From positions 1 to 24,084 of the forward strand of contig CAZEIW010000029.1 in NCBI GenBank assembly GCA_964512305.1: 24,084 nt of DNA, read 5' to 3'. A program made the position numbers and the translations under genes. Under the pieces are notes generated by a model, which worked only from the letters and a program-made list of their open reading frames with translations, searched no databases and was not told where the DNA came from. The DNA is from CAZEIW01 sp964512305 (GTDB taxonomy: Bacteria; Pseudomonadota; Gammaproteobacteria; Burkholderiales; Burkholderiaceae_F). Shown here piece by piece: positions 1-9,302 of this stretch. Each line of letters opens with the position of its first letter. The first letter of the stretch is position 1.

Positions 1-1296
1 GAGGCCGACCTCGTGTTCCGGCGCGTCGGCATCACGTTCGCGGTCTACGGCGACGGCGCCGGCACCGAGCGGCTGATTCCGTTCGACGTGATCCCCCGGA
101 TCATCCCCGCCGCCGAGTGGCGCCAGCTGGAGGCGGGCCTGCGCCAGCGCGTGCGCGCGCTCAACCGCTTCCTGCACGACGTCTACCACGATCAGGAAAT
201 CATTCGCGCGGGCAAGGTGCCGGCCGAGCAGGTGCTGGGCAACGCGCAGTACCGCCCGGAGATGTGCGGCATCGACGTGGCGAGCGACATCTACGCGCAC
301 ATCGCCGGCATCGACATCGTGCGCGCCGGGCGCGGCGAGTTCTACGTGCTCGAGGACAACCTGCGCGTCCCGAGCGGCGTGTCGTACATGCTCGAGGACC
401 GCCGCATGATGATGCGGCTGTTCCCGGACCTGTTCGCGCGCAACAAGGTGGCGCCGGTCGAGCATTACCCGGACCTGCTGCTGGAGAACCTGCGCACGGT
501 GGCGCCGCGCGGCGTCGACGATCCGACCGTGGTGCTGCTCACGCCCGGGATGTACAACTCGGCCTATTTCGAGCATGCGTTCCTGGCCCAGCAGATGGGC
601 GTCGAACTGGTCGAAGGGCAGGACCTCTTCGTCCAGGACTTGGCGGTCTACATGCGCACCACGCGCGGGCCGCGCCGGGTCGACGTGATCTACCGCCGGA
701 TCGACGACGACTTCCTCGACCCGCGCGCGTTCCGGCCGGACTCGACGCTGGGCGTCGCCGGGCTGCTCGAGGTCTATCGCGCCGGCCGCGTGACGCTGGC
801 CAACGCGATCGGCACCGGGGTGGCGGACGACAAGTCGATCTATCCGTACGTGCCCACGATGATCGAGTTCTACCTCGGCGAGAAGCCGCTGCTGTCGAAC
901 GTTCCGACCTACTGCTGCCGCAACCGCGACGACCTGCACTACGCGCTCGAGCACCTGCCCCAGCTGGTGGTCAAGGAAGTCCACAACGCCGGCGGCTACG
1001 GCATGCTGGTCGGCCCGGCCGCCACGCGCGACGAGATCGCCCAGTTCCGCCACCGGATCGAGGCGCAGCCCGCCAATTACATCGCGCAACCGACGCTGTC
1101 GCTGTCGACCTGCCCGACCTACGTCGAATCCGGCATCGCGCCGCGCCACATCGATCTGCGCCCGTTCGTGCTGTCGGGCTCGCAGGTGAACATGGCGCCG
1201 GGCGGGCTGACCCGCGTCGCGCTGCGCGAGGGCTCGCTGGTCGTCAATTCCTCGCAGGGCGGCGGCACCAAGGACACCTGGGTGCTGGAAAGTTAG
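1..1296 (+). CDS. Circularly permuted ATP-grasp protein (COG2308 type), 5' partial
   Basis: The reading frame is open to the first base, and the first in-frame start (GTG at 13) falls inside conserved sequence, so the true start lies upstream; roughly 40-50 residues are probably missing. The family is the circularly permuted ATP-grasp group (older names DUF404/DUF407), predicted to ligate amines or amino acids to carboxylates using ATP; no substrate is established. Visible family motifs include LLTPGMYNSAYFEHAFLA (about 178-195, counting from base 13), VVKEVHNAGGYGM (319-331, with candidate nucleotide-binding Lys321 and a Gly-rich loop), DLRPFVLSG and the C-terminal GGGTKDTWVLES. All expected motifs look intact, unlike the fused paralogue at 6719-9280. 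It ends 6 bases before the alpha-E gene, the usual partner in this family. The cluster promoter must lie outside the window. Family assignment is firm; the biochemical role is inference. Confidence 0.9.
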   Translation, partial: EADLVFRRVGITFAVYGDGAGTERLIPFDVIPRIIPAAEWRQLEAGLRQRVRALNRFLHDVYHDQEIIRAGKVPAEQVLGNAQYRPEMCGIDVASDIYAHIAGIDIVRAGRGEFYVLEDNLRVPSGVSYMLEDRRMMMRLFPDLFARNKVAPVEHYPDLLLENLRTVAPRGVDDPTVVLLTPGMYNSAYFEHAFLAQQMGVELVEGQDLFVQDLAVYMRTTRGPRRVDVIYRRIDDDFLDPRAFRPDSTLGVAGLLEVYRAGRVTLANAIGTGVADDKSIYPYVPTMIEFYLGEKPLLSNVPTYCCRNRDDLHYALEHLPQLVVKEVHNAGGYGMLVGPAATRDEIAQFRHRIEAQPANYIAQPTLSLSTCPTYVESGIAPRHIDLRPFVLSGSQVNMAPGGLTRVALREGSLVVNSSQGGGTKDTWVLES

Positions 1297-1302
1297 GCCG
1301 CC

Positions 1303-2298
1303 ATGCTCAGCCGCACCGCCGACCACCTGTTCTGGATGGCGCGCTACGTCGAGCGCGCGGAGAACACGGCGCGCATGCTCGACGTGAACGTCACGACCTC
1401 GCTTCTGCCGCAGTCCGACGAGCAGAGCATGCGCGGCTGGGGGGCGATGCTCGGGATTTCGGAGCTGCAGCAGGCGTACGACGGCCGCTACGCGTCGCTG
1501 ACCGCTCGCGACGTCCTCGATTTCATGGCGCGCGACCCCGACAATCCCTCGTCGATCTACTCGTGCCTGCGGGCGGCGCGCGAGAACGCGCGCGCGGTGC
1601 GGGGATCTCTGACCACCGAGGTCTGGGAGACCCACAACGACACCTGGCTCGAGCTGCAGAAGCACCTGCAGCACGGCGCGGTGCAGCGCGACCCCAAGGG
1701 CTTCTTCGAATGGGTCAAGTTCCGGTCGCACCTGTCGCGCGGGGTCACGATCGGCACCATGCTCAAGGACGAGGCGTTCTACTTCGCCCGCATCGGAACC
1801 TTCCTCGAGCGGGCCGACAACACCGCGCGCATCCTGGACGTGAAGTTCCACCGCGGGGGCGAGGCGGCACCGCACGCGATCGCCGCCAACGGCGAGGCCG
1901 CCGCGGATACCGAGACCGCCTCGGGCCACTACCTGGACTTCTACTACTGGGCCGCGGTTCTGCGCTCGGTGTCGGCGTTCGAGATCTACCGCCGCGTGTA
2001 TCGCGACGTCATCACCCCGGCGCGCGTGGCGGAGCTGCTGGTGCTGCGCCCCGACATGCCGCGTTCGCTCGCCGCCTGTGTCAACGAGGTCTGCGCCAAC
2101 CTCGAGCAGGTCAAGAACAGCCGCTCGGGCGAGACCGCGCGGCGCGGCGGCGTGCTGCGCGCCGAGCTCGAGTACGGGCGCATCGACGACATTCTCGCGC
2201 GCGGACTGCACCCGTTCCTGACCGTGTTCCTGGAGCGGGTCAACGACCTGGGCGGGCGCATCGCCCAGGACTTCCTGGTGCCGCTGGCGGCGCGTTAG
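1303..2298 (+). CDS. Alpha-E domain protein (DUF403)
   Basis: A 331-residue all-alpha protein of the alpha-E family, which almost always accompanies circularly permuted ATP-grasp proteins, either as a neighbour or fused to them. Its biochemical role is unknown; it is thought to assist or follow the ligase step. It opens with the hallmark LSRTADHLFWMARYVERAEN (residues 2-21). Two further conserved helices follow: one around ARENARAVRGSLTTEVWE, and one around EAFYFARIGTFLERADNTAR, which echoes the N-terminal motif as an internal repeat. A short Ala/Glu-rich linker near residues 186-207 (around HRGGEAAPHAIAANG) interrupts the helices and varies in such proteins. The ATG is 6 bases after the upstream stop, so the two are surely co-transcribed. 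No signal peptide or membrane segment is visible. Length is close to the family norm of about 310-330 residues. Confidence 0.9.
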   Translation: MLSRTADHLFWMARYVERAENTARMLDVNVTTSLLPQSDEQSMRGWGAMLGISELQQAYDGRYASLTARDVLDFMARDPDNPSSIYSCLRAARENARAVRGSLTTEVWETHNDTWLELQKHLQHGAVQRDPKGFFEWVKFRSHLSRGVTIGTMLKDEAFYFARIGTFLERADNTARILDVKFHRGGEAAPHAIAANGEAAADTETASGHYLDFYYWAAVLRSVSAFEIYRRVYRDVITPARVAELLVLRPDMPRSLAACVNEVCANLEQVKNSRSGETARRGGVLRAELEYGRIDDILARGLHPFLTVFLERVNDLGGRIAQDFLVPLAAR

Positions 2299-2365
2299 GG
2301 GCGCGCCCTGCGCACGGCCCGCGGGTTAATATCGGCCGCCGGCGGGGGGCCGGGGAAAGGGATCT

Positions 2366-3244
2366 GTGACCTATTGCGTGGCGATGCAGCTGAACGACGG
2401 CCTGGTATTCCTGGCCGATTCGCGCACCAATGCCGGAGTCGACCAGATCTCGACCTTTCGCAAGATGACGGTGTTCGAGCGGCCGGGAGAGCGGCTGCTG
2501 GTGATGATGAGCGCCGGCAACCTCGCGATCACGCAGGCCGTGCGCCAGCTGGTCTTCGAGCGCGCCGACCCCGCCGCGCCGTCGGTGTGGACCGTGGCGA
2601 GCATGTTCGACGCGGCGCGGGTGATCGGCGACGCCGTGCGCGAGGTGCAGCAGCGCGACGGCCAGGCGCTCAAGGAGGCGGGGATCGAGTTCACCTGCAG
2701 CTTCATCCTCGGCGGGCAGATCCGCGGCGAGGCGATGCGGCTCTTCCACGTCTACGCCGCCGGGAATTTCATCGAGGCGACGCCGGAGAATCCGTATTTC
2801 CAGATCGGCGAGGCCAAGTACGGCAAGCCGATCGTCGACCGCGTGATCTCGCCCGGCACCTCGCTCGGCGAGGCCGCCAAGTGCGCGCTGATCTCGATGG
2901 ACTCGACGCTGCGCTCGAACATCTCGGTCGGCCTGCCGCTCGACCTGCTCGTCTACGAGGCCGACGCGCTGCGCGTGACCAAATTCGTCCAGATCGACCA
3001 GGACAACCAGTACATGCAGATGATCCGCGGCACCTGGGGCGCGCGCCTGCGCCAGGTGTTCGGCGAGATTCCCGATCCCGCCTGGCGCGACGCGCCGCCG
3101 TCGCCGGGCGCGCTGCCGCTCGAGTCCGGACATTCGGCGCCGGTGCGGGCGCCGCTGCCGCCGGGGCTGACCCACGAGGCCGAGCCGGCGCCGGTGCCGA
3201 TCCAGCTGGTCGCGCAAGGCAGGGGAACCGAAAGCCCGCATTGA
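2366..3244 (+). CDS. Anbu, proteasome-type N-terminal-nucleophile peptidase
   Basis: Anbu is a bacterial relative of proteasome beta subunits and HslV. The start is a GTG preceded by a purine-rich ribosome site (GGGGAAAGGG). It is fixed by chemistry: Met removal exposes Thr2 as the N-terminal nucleophile (MTYCVAMQLNDGLVFLADSR). Asp18 and Lys33 (STFRKM) sit where the proteasome Asp17 and Lys33 are expected, so the active site looks complete. The Anbu fold ends near residue 235; a Pro/Ala-rich tail of about 55 residues follows (from GEIPDPAWRDAPPSPG), longer than I expect for this family. Its neighbours (ATP-grasp, alpha-E, transglutaminase) are the classic Anbu partners. They suggest it cleaves a peptide or conjugate made by the adjacent ligases; that is inference. 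Self-assembled Anbu rings are known from the family, and the natural substrate is not known. Confidence 0.92.
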   Translation: MTYCVAMQLNDGLVFLADSRTNAGVDQISTFRKMTVFERPGERLLVMMSAGNLAITQAVRQLVFERADPAAPSVWTVASMFDAARVIGDAVREVQQRDGQALKEAGIEFTCSFILGGQIRGEAMRLFHVYAAGNFIEATPENPYFQIGEAKYGKPIVDRVISPGTSLGEAAKCALISMDSTLRSNISVGLPLDLLVYEADALRVTKFVQIDQDNQYMQMIRGTWGARLRQVFGEIPDPAWRDAPPSPGALPLESGHSAPVRAPLPPGLTHEAEPAPVPIQLVAQGRGTESPH

Positions 3245-3326
3245 CCCCGGTTGCCGCGCGCCTTGCGGCTGCCATCCACGGCCCCGCGGCTTCAAGGCCG
3301 CGATACAACATCCCCGATCAACTCCG

Positions 3327-6300
3327 ATGTCGATCCACGTCGCGCTCAATCACGTAACCGACTACCGCTACGACCGGCGTGTGCAGCTGTCGCCGCAGGT
3401 CGTCCGTCTGCGCCCGGCGCCGCACAGCCGCACGCGCGTGCTGTCGTACTCGCTGCAGGTGCAGCCCGGCACGCACTTCGTCAACTGGCAGCAGGACCCG
3501 TTCGCCAACTACCAGGCGCGCCTGGTGTTTCCCGACTCGACCGACGAGTTCCGCCTCGAAGTCGACCTGGTGGTCGAGATGGCGGTGCACAATCCGTTCG
3601 ACTTCTTCCTCGAGCCGGACGCCGAATCCTTCCCGTTCGCGTACGACCCGGCGCTGGCGCACGATCTGCAGCCCTATCTGACCGCGCTCGAGTCCGGGCC
3701 GCGGCTGCGCGAGTTCGTCGCGAGCGTCGACCGGCGTCCACAGCGCAGCATCGACTTCCTGGTCGACCTGAACCATCGGCTGCAGCGCGAGATCCGCTAC
3801 GAGATCAGGATGGAGCCCGGGGTGCAGACCCCGGAGCAGACGCTGCAGCGCGCCGCGGGCTCGTGCCGCGACAGCGGGTGGCTGCTGGTGCAGGCGTTGC
3901 GGCGCCTCGGGCTGGCCGCGCGTTTCGTGTCGGGCTACCTGATCCAGCTCAAGCCCGACGTCAAGGCCCTCGACGGGCCGTCCGGACCCGAGTCGGACTT
4001 CACCGACCTGCACGCCTGGTGCGAGGTCTACCTGCCGGGCGCCGGCTGGATCGGCCTCGATCCGACCTCGGGCCTGCTCGCCGGCGAGGGGCACATCCCG
4101 CTCGCCTGCACGCCCGAGCCGGGCAGCGCGGCACCGGTGACCGGCGCGGTCGACCCCTGTGAGGTGGCCTTCGAGCACAGGATGCGCGTGACCCGGATCC
4201 TGGAATCGCCGCGGGTCACCCTTCCGTACAGCGACGATCAGTGGCGCGCGATCGATGCGCTCGGCCGGCACGTCGATGCCGACCTCGCTGCCACCGACGT
4301 GCGCCTGACCATGGGTGGCGAGCCGACCTTCGTATCGGCCGAAGACCGCGACGGCGCCGAGTGGAACACGGCGGCGCTCGGGCCCACCAAGCGCGGCTTC
4401 GCGACGGACCTGCTGCAGCGCCTGCGCGACCGCTACGGCGCCAACGGGTTCCTGCACTTCGGGCAGGGTAAGTGGTACCCGGGCGAGCCGCTGCCGCGCT
4501 GGGCGCTTTCGGTCTACTGGCGCGCCGACGGCGAGCCCTGCTGGAGCGATCCGGGCCTGTTCGCCGACGAGCGCGAGGCACGTAACTACCGGGTGCAGGA
4601 CGCGCAGCGCTTCCTCGCCGTGCTGGCCGGCTGCCTCGGCCTGGATGCGAAATTCGCGCTGCCTGCGTACGAGGACGTCTGGTACTACCTCTGGCGCGAA
4701 AGGCGCCTGCCGGTCAATGTCGATCCGTTCGATGCACGCCTCGACGACGAGCTGGAGCGCGAGCGCCTGCGGCGGGTCTTCGGACAGGGTCTGGCGCAGG
4801 TGGCGGGCTACGTGCTGCCGCTGCGGCGCGACGAGCTCGCGCGGCTTTCCGGCCCGAGCTGGGTCACGGGGCCCTGGCTGGTTCGCGGCGAGCGCCTGTA
4901 CCTGATCCCCGGCGATTCGCCGATGGGCTGGCGGCTGCCGCTCGATTCGTTGCCCTGGGCTGCCGAGACCGACCACGCGCCGGTGGTCGAGCGCGATCCG
5001 TTCGCGCCGCGCCCATCCCTGCCGGGCGCGGCGCCGCTGCGGAGCCAGGTCCAGCGGCCGGCCGCGCAGGGCGTTGCCCAGGTCGGCACCGGCGGCCGCG
5101 ACATGCCGCTGCCGCGCAAGTTCGAATCGGACGCGTCGGTCACGCGCACGGCGCTGTGCGTGGAGCCGCGCGCCGGCCAGCTCTACGTCTTCATGCCGCC
5201 GCTGGCCGAGCTCGAGAGCTACCTGGAGCTGCTGGCGGCGATCGAGGCGACCGCGGCCGAATTGAAGCTTGCGATCGTACTCGAGGGTTACCCGCCGCCG
5301 CGCGATCCGCGCCTGAAGGTCCTGCAGGTGACGCCGGATCCGGGCGTGATCGAGGTCAACATCCATCCGGCGTCCAACTGGGACGAGCTGGTCGACCACA
5401 CCGAGCACCTTTACGACTGCGCGCACCTGTCGCGGCTGTCGACCGAGAAATTCATGCTCGATGGCCGCCACACCGGCACCGGCGGCGGCAATCACTTCGT
5501 GCTCGGGGGCCCCACACCGGCCGACAGCCCGCTGCTGCGGCGGCCCGACCTGCTCGCCAGCCTGATCGGCTACTGGCACAACCACCCGTCGTTGTCCTAC
5601 CTCTTCGCCGGCCTGTTCATCGGCCCGACCAGCCAGGCGCCGCGCGTCGACGAGGCGCGCGACGATCAGCTGTACGAGCTGGAGATCGCGTTCGACCAGA
5701 TCCGCCGCCACGGCGGCGAAGGAGCCCCGCCGTGGCTGGTCGACCGCACCCTTCGCAACCTGCTGATCGACGTGACGGGCAACACGCACCGGGCAGAGTT
5801 CTGCATCGACAAGCTGTATTCGCCCGACGGCCCGAGCGGGCGCCTCGGCCTGCTCGAGCTGCGCGCGTTCGAGATGCCGCCGCATGCGCGCATGAGCCTG
5901 GTCCAGCAGCTGCTGCTGCGGGCGCTGGTGGCGCGCTTCTGGCAGCGGCCCTACACCACGCGCCCGGTGCGCTGGGGAACCGCGCTGCACGACCGCTTCC
6001 TGCTGCCGACCTTCGTCGGCCTGGACTTCGACGACGTGCTGGCCGAGCTCGCCCAGGCCGGATACCGCTTCGATCGCGCCTGGTTCGCGCCGCACTTCGA
6101 GTTCCGGTTCCCGCTGTTCGGCGAGGTCGCGGCGCGCGGCATCGAACTTGCGGTGCGCGGCGCGCTGGAACCCTGGCACGTGATGGGCGAGGAGGGCGGC
6201 GCGGGCGGCACCGCGCGCTACGTGGACTCGTCGCTGGAGCGGGTCGAGCTCAAGGTGAGCGGACTGACCGACACCCGCCACGTGGTCACCGTCAACGGCC

Positions 6301-6644
6301 AGGCTGCGCCGCTGCAGCCGACGGGCCGGGCCGGCGAGTACGCGGCCGGCGTCCGCTACCGGGCCTGGCAGCCGGCCTCGGCGCTGCATCCCACGATCGG
6401 CGTGCACGCGCCGCTGACCTTCGATATCGTCGATACCTGGATGGAGCGTTCGCTCGGCGGGTGCAGCTATCACGTCGCGCACCCGGGTGGCCGCCACTAC
6501 GACAAGTTCCCGATCAATGCCTACGAGGCCGAAAGCCGGCGTCTGGCGCGCTTCTTCCGCATCGGCCATACGCCGGGACGGATGGTCGTGCAGCCGCCGC
6601 AGCGCAGCGCGGAGTTCCCGTTCACGCTCGACCTGCGGCGCTGA
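3327..6644 (+). CDS. Transglutaminase-like / DUF2126 putative amidoligase fusion protein
   Basis: A 1105-residue two-part protein. Residues 1-90 match the bacterial transglutaminase N-terminal beta domain (MSIHVALNHVTDYRYDRRVQ). The papain-like transglutaminase core spans about 150-260 with a complete triad: Cys180 (AAGSCRDSGW), His229 (DLHAWCEVY) and Asp245 (GLDPTSG). From about residue 300 to the end is the DUF2126 region, a putative glutamine-synthetase-like amidoligase, marked by TMGGEPTFVSAED near 330, His715-TGTGGGN-His723 and GYWHNHPSLSYLFAG. The order suggests one chain that can both transfer or hydrolyse an amide and ligate one. Length matches family members of about 1100 residues. 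No signal peptide is seen, so it is probably cytoplasmic. No clear ribosome site precedes the ATG, but the start fits the conserved N-terminus. A small hairpin (CGCGGC-ttcaag-GCCGCG, 3285-3302) lies in the gap after the Anbu gene. Family assignment is strong; the reaction is inferred. Confidence 0.9.
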   Translation: MSIHVALNHVTDYRYDRRVQLSPQVVRLRPAPHSRTRVLSYSLQVQPGTHFVNWQQDPFANYQARLVFPDSTDEFRLEVDLVVEMAVHNPFDFFLEPDAESFPFAYDPALAHDLQPYLTALESGPRLREFVASVDRRPQRSIDFLVDLNHRLQREIRYEIRMEPGVQTPEQTLQRAAGSCRDSGWLLVQALRRLGLAARFVSGYLIQLKPDVKALDGPSGPESDFTDLHAWCEVYLPGAGWIGLDPTSGLLAGEGHIPLACTPEPGSAAPVTGAVDPCEVAFEHRMRVTRILESPRVTLPYSDDQWRAIDALGRHVDADLAATDVRLTMGGEPTFVSAEDRDGAEWNTAALGPTKRGFATDLLQRLRDRYGANGFLHFGQGKWYPGEPLPRWALSVYWRADGEPCWSDPGLFADEREARNYRVQDAQRFLAVLAGCLGLDAKFALPAYEDVWYYLWRERRLPVNVDPFDARLDDELERERLRRVFGQGLAQVAGYVLPLRRDELARLSGPSWVTGPWLVRGERLYLIPGDSPMGWRLPLDSLPWAAETDHAPVVERDPFAPRPSLPGAAPLRSQVQRPAAQGVAQVGTGGRDMPLPRKFESDASVTRTALCVEPRAGQLYVFMPPLAELESYLELLAAIEATAAELKLAIVLEGYPPPRDPRLKVLQVTPDPGVIEVNIHPASNWDELVDHTEHLYDCAHLSRLSTEKFMLDGRHTGTGGGNHFVLGGPTPADSPLLRRPDLLASLIGYWHNHPSLSYLFAGLFIGPTSQAPRVDEARDDQLYELEIAFDQIRRHGGEGAPPWLVDRTLRNLLIDVTGNTHRAEFCIDKLYSPDGPSGRLGLLELRAFEMPPHARMSLVQQLLLRALVARFWQRPYTTRPVRWGTALHDRFLLPTFVGLDFDDVLAELAQAGYRFDRAWFAPHFEFRFPLFGEVAARGIELAVRGALEPWHVMGEEGGAGGTARYVDSSLERVELKVSGLTDTRHVVTVNGQAAPLQPTGRAGEYAAGVRYRAWQPASALHPTIGVHAPLTFDIVDTWMERSLGGCSYHVAHPGGRHYDKFPINAYEAESRRLARFFRIGHTPGRMVVQPPQRSAEFPFTLDLRR

Positions 6645-6718
6645 CACGGTGCCCTCGCCATCGCTCCCTTCGTCGCCCCGATCCGGTGCCGTGAGCGGGC
6701 CATGAACGGGCGGCACGC

Positions 6719-9280
6719 GTGACGAAGACCAGCCTCGGCAGGGAAGCCGGCGGCGCCGGCGGCGACCCCGCCGACGCGGCGCTGCGGCTCGCCGCCGCCG
6801 CGCCTGCAGGGCATTTCGACGAGCTGCGCACCCCCGAGGGCACGCTGCGGTCCCATTGGCGCGGCTTCTTCGAGCAGCTCGGCAACGCCGGCCTGGGCGA
6901 CCTCGACCGGCGCCTGGGGTTGCTGCGGCGCCGGGTGCAAGAGCACGGTGTCACCTACAACGTGTACGGCGACGAGCACGGGCCGGCGCGCCGCTGGTTG
7001 CTCGACCTGCTGCCGTTCATCGTCGCCCGCGACGAATGGAAGATCATCGAAGAGGGCGTCGTGCAGCGCGCGGCGCTGCTGTCGGCGCTGATGAAGGACA
7101 TCTACGGCGAACAGCGGCTGCTGCGCGACGGGCTGCTGCCGCCCTCGCTCGTGCTCGGCAATCCGAGCTACCTGCGGCCGCTGCAAGGCTTCTCGGCCCC
7201 GGGCGGCGTCTACCTGCACCTGATCGCGTTCGACCTGGCACGCGCGCCCGACGGCCATTGGTGGGTCGCTTCGCAGCGGACCCAGGCTCCATCCGGGCTT
7301 GGATACGCGCTCGAGAACCGGCTCATCGTCTCGCGCCTGTTCGCCGACGGCTTCGCCGCGCTGCGCGTGCAGCGGCTGGCGTCGAGCTTCCGGCGCCTGC
7401 TCGAAACGCTGCATCGCCTCGCGCCGCGCGATCCGGGGGAGGGCGGCGAGGATGCGCGCATCGTGCTGCTGACCCCGGGCCGCTACAACGAGACCTACTT
7501 CGAGCACGCGTACCTGGCGCGCTATCTCGGGGTGCCGCTGGTCGAAGGGCACGACCTGACCGTGCGCGACGACCGCCTGTTCCTGAAGACGCTCTACGGG
7601 CTCGAGCGCGTGCACGCGGTGATGCGCCGCGTCGACGACGCGTTCTGCGATCCGCTCGAACTGAGGCCGGAATCGGCGCTCGGAGTGCCTGGGCTGGTGC
7701 AGGCGGTGCGCGCCGGGCACGTACTGGTGGCCAATCCGATCGGATCGCGCCTGCTCGAGTCGCCTGCGATCCAGGGCTTCCTGCCGGCGATCGCGCGACG
7801 GCTGCTCGGCGAGGAGATGAAGCTGCCCTCGCGCGACACCTGGTGGTGCGGCGAAGCCTCCTCGCGCGCCTACGCGCTCGAGCACCTGGAGCTGGCACGG
7901 TTGCGGCCGAGCTATCCCGGCGCGACGCACGAACCCGACGTGCGCGCCGGCTCGGGCCTGGTCCGGCTGGCCGACTGGCGCGAACGGATCGAGGCCAATC
8001 CGGACGCCTATACGGTGCAGTCGTACAGGCCGTATTCGAAGACGCCGAACTGGCAGGGCGGCGCGCTGTCGATGCGCTCGGCGGTCGTGCGCGTGTACGC
8101 GATCGCAACCGCCGACGGCCGCTGGCACGCGATGCCCGGCGGACTGACCCGGATCGCCGACCCGCGCGGCAACGAAGTCTCGATGCAGCGCGGCGGCAGC
8201 AGCGCCGACACCTGGGTCATCACCGGGGAGGAGGTCGACCCGTTCTCGATGCTCAGCGGGCCGCTGCGCGTCGAGGACATCGCCAACCGGCGCCGGGTCG
8301 TGACCAGCCGGGCGGCGGAGAATCTGTTCTGGATGGGCCGCTACACGGAGCGCGCGGACAACAGCGTGCGCACGGCGCAGCAGGTCCTGACCGCGTTGCG
8401 CGGCGACGAGCGCCTGCCCGCCCCGGTCGCGGCGGCGATCCGCACACAATGCCTGGCGCAGGGCCTCGTGCCGTTCGAAGTGCCGTCGCCCAGCGCCGGC
8501 CCGCGCGTGTTCGAGCGCACGCTGCTCGCCGGCCTGTCGGACCCGGCCGGCGCCAGCGTCGCCTTCGACCTGGGCGCGCTCGCACGCTCGGCGGCGGAGA
8601 TCCGCGAGCGGCTGGCCTCGGAGCACTGGCGCCTGATCGTCGACACCGCGGAGCACTTCACGAGCGCGCAGCGCCAGATGGCCGCGCGCGGACGGCTGTC
8701 GCTGGACGAGTCGCTGCGGGCGCTGGGCGAGGTGGCGGTGCGGATCGGCGCGATCACCGGCGCCCAGACCGACGGCATGACCCGCGACGACGGATGGCGC
8801 CTGCTCACGATCGGACGCCAGATCGAGCGTCTCGTCTGCATGACCGCCATGCTGCAGTCGCTGTTTGCCGACAAGGCCGTGCAGCACCAGGCCGGATTCG
8901 ATCTCGCGCTGGCGCTCGCCAACAGCACGATCACCTACCGCTCGCGCTACCCGGGCCGGCAGGAGCTGGCGGCGCTGATCGACCTGCTGGTGCTCGAGGT
9001 CGCCAATCCGCGCTCGCTCGCGTGCGCGGTCGACGTGATCGCGCGCGAGTCGAACGCGCTGGCGGGCGCGGCGGCGGGCCGCGCCGACGGACTCGGGCCG
9101 GAGCTCGCGACGGGCCGGATCGAGGCTGGGCTGGACGAGCTGTGCGAGCGCGACGGCGGCAAGTTCGCGCGGCTGATCGCATTGATGCAGCGGCTCAACG
9201 GCTCGGCGCAGGCGCTGTCGGACTGGATCGGCCTGCAGTACTTCAGCCACTCCGAGCTGCCGCGCTCGATGGTGCTCTGA
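6719..9280 (+). CDS. Circularly permuted ATP-grasp / alpha-E fusion protein
   Basis: An 853-residue fusion of the two activities encoded separately at 1-2298. Residues about 60-510 form the ATP-grasp part, with ILLTPGRYNETYFEHAYLA, VHAVMRRVDDAFCDP and MPGGLTRIADP. The alpha-E part starts near 530 (SRAAENLFWMGRYTERADNS) and runs to the end. The start is a GTG; an ATG 17 bases upstream is in another frame and stops at once. Compared with the split copy, the segment holding VVKEVHNAGGYGM is replaced by LARLRPSYPGATHEP: the expected Lys is Arg396 and the Gly-rich loop is missing. The fused subfamily normally diverges here but tends to keep a Lys, so this copy may bind ATP poorly or act as a scaffold. 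It lies between two transglutaminase genes, 74 bases after the first and 22 bases before the second, in one probable operon. Confidence 0.9.
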   Translation: MTKTSLGREAGGAGGDPADAALRLAAAAPAGHFDELRTPEGTLRSHWRGFFEQLGNAGLGDLDRRLGLLRRRVQEHGVTYNVYGDEHGPARRWLLDLLPFIVARDEWKIIEEGVVQRAALLSALMKDIYGEQRLLRDGLLPPSLVLGNPSYLRPLQGFSAPGGVYLHLIAFDLARAPDGHWWVASQRTQAPSGLGYALENRLIVSRLFADGFAALRVQRLASSFRRLLETLHRLAPRDPGEGGEDARIVLLTPGRYNETYFEHAYLARYLGVPLVEGHDLTVRDDRLFLKTLYGLERVHAVMRRVDDAFCDPLELRPESALGVPGLVQAVRAGHVLVANPIGSRLLESPAIQGFLPAIARRLLGEEMKLPSRDTWWCGEASSRAYALEHLELARLRPSYPGATHEPDVRAGSGLVRLADWRERIEANPDAYTVQSYRPYSKTPNWQGGALSMRSAVVRVYAIATADGRWHAMPGGLTRIADPRGNEVSMQRGGSSADTWVITGEEVDPFSMLSGPLRVEDIANRRRVVTSRAAENLFWMGRYTERADNSVRTAQQVLTALRGDERLPAPVAAAIRTQCLAQGLVPFEVPSPSAGPRVFERTLLAGLSDPAGASVAFDLGALARSAAEIRERLASEHWRLIVDTAEHFTSAQRQMAARGRLSLDESLRALGEVAVRIGAITGAQTDGMTRDDGWRLLTIGRQIERLVCMTAMLQSLFADKAVQHQAGFDLALALANSTITYRSRYPGRQELAALIDLLVLEVANPRSLACAVDVIARESNALAGAAAGRADGLGPELATGRIEAGLDELCERDGGKFARLIALMQRLNGSAQALSDWIGLQYFSHSELPRSMVL

Positions 9281-9302
9281 CTGCCCTGACTGCGGGGAAC
9301 CG

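Noticed and set aside
3318..6716. A 1132-codon open frame on the - strand opposite the transglutaminase-DUF2126 gene
   Set aside because: It is Arg/Ala/Gln/Val-rich with no recognisable domain, and it mirrors a well-conserved gene on the + strand; long antisense frames are expected at this GC content.
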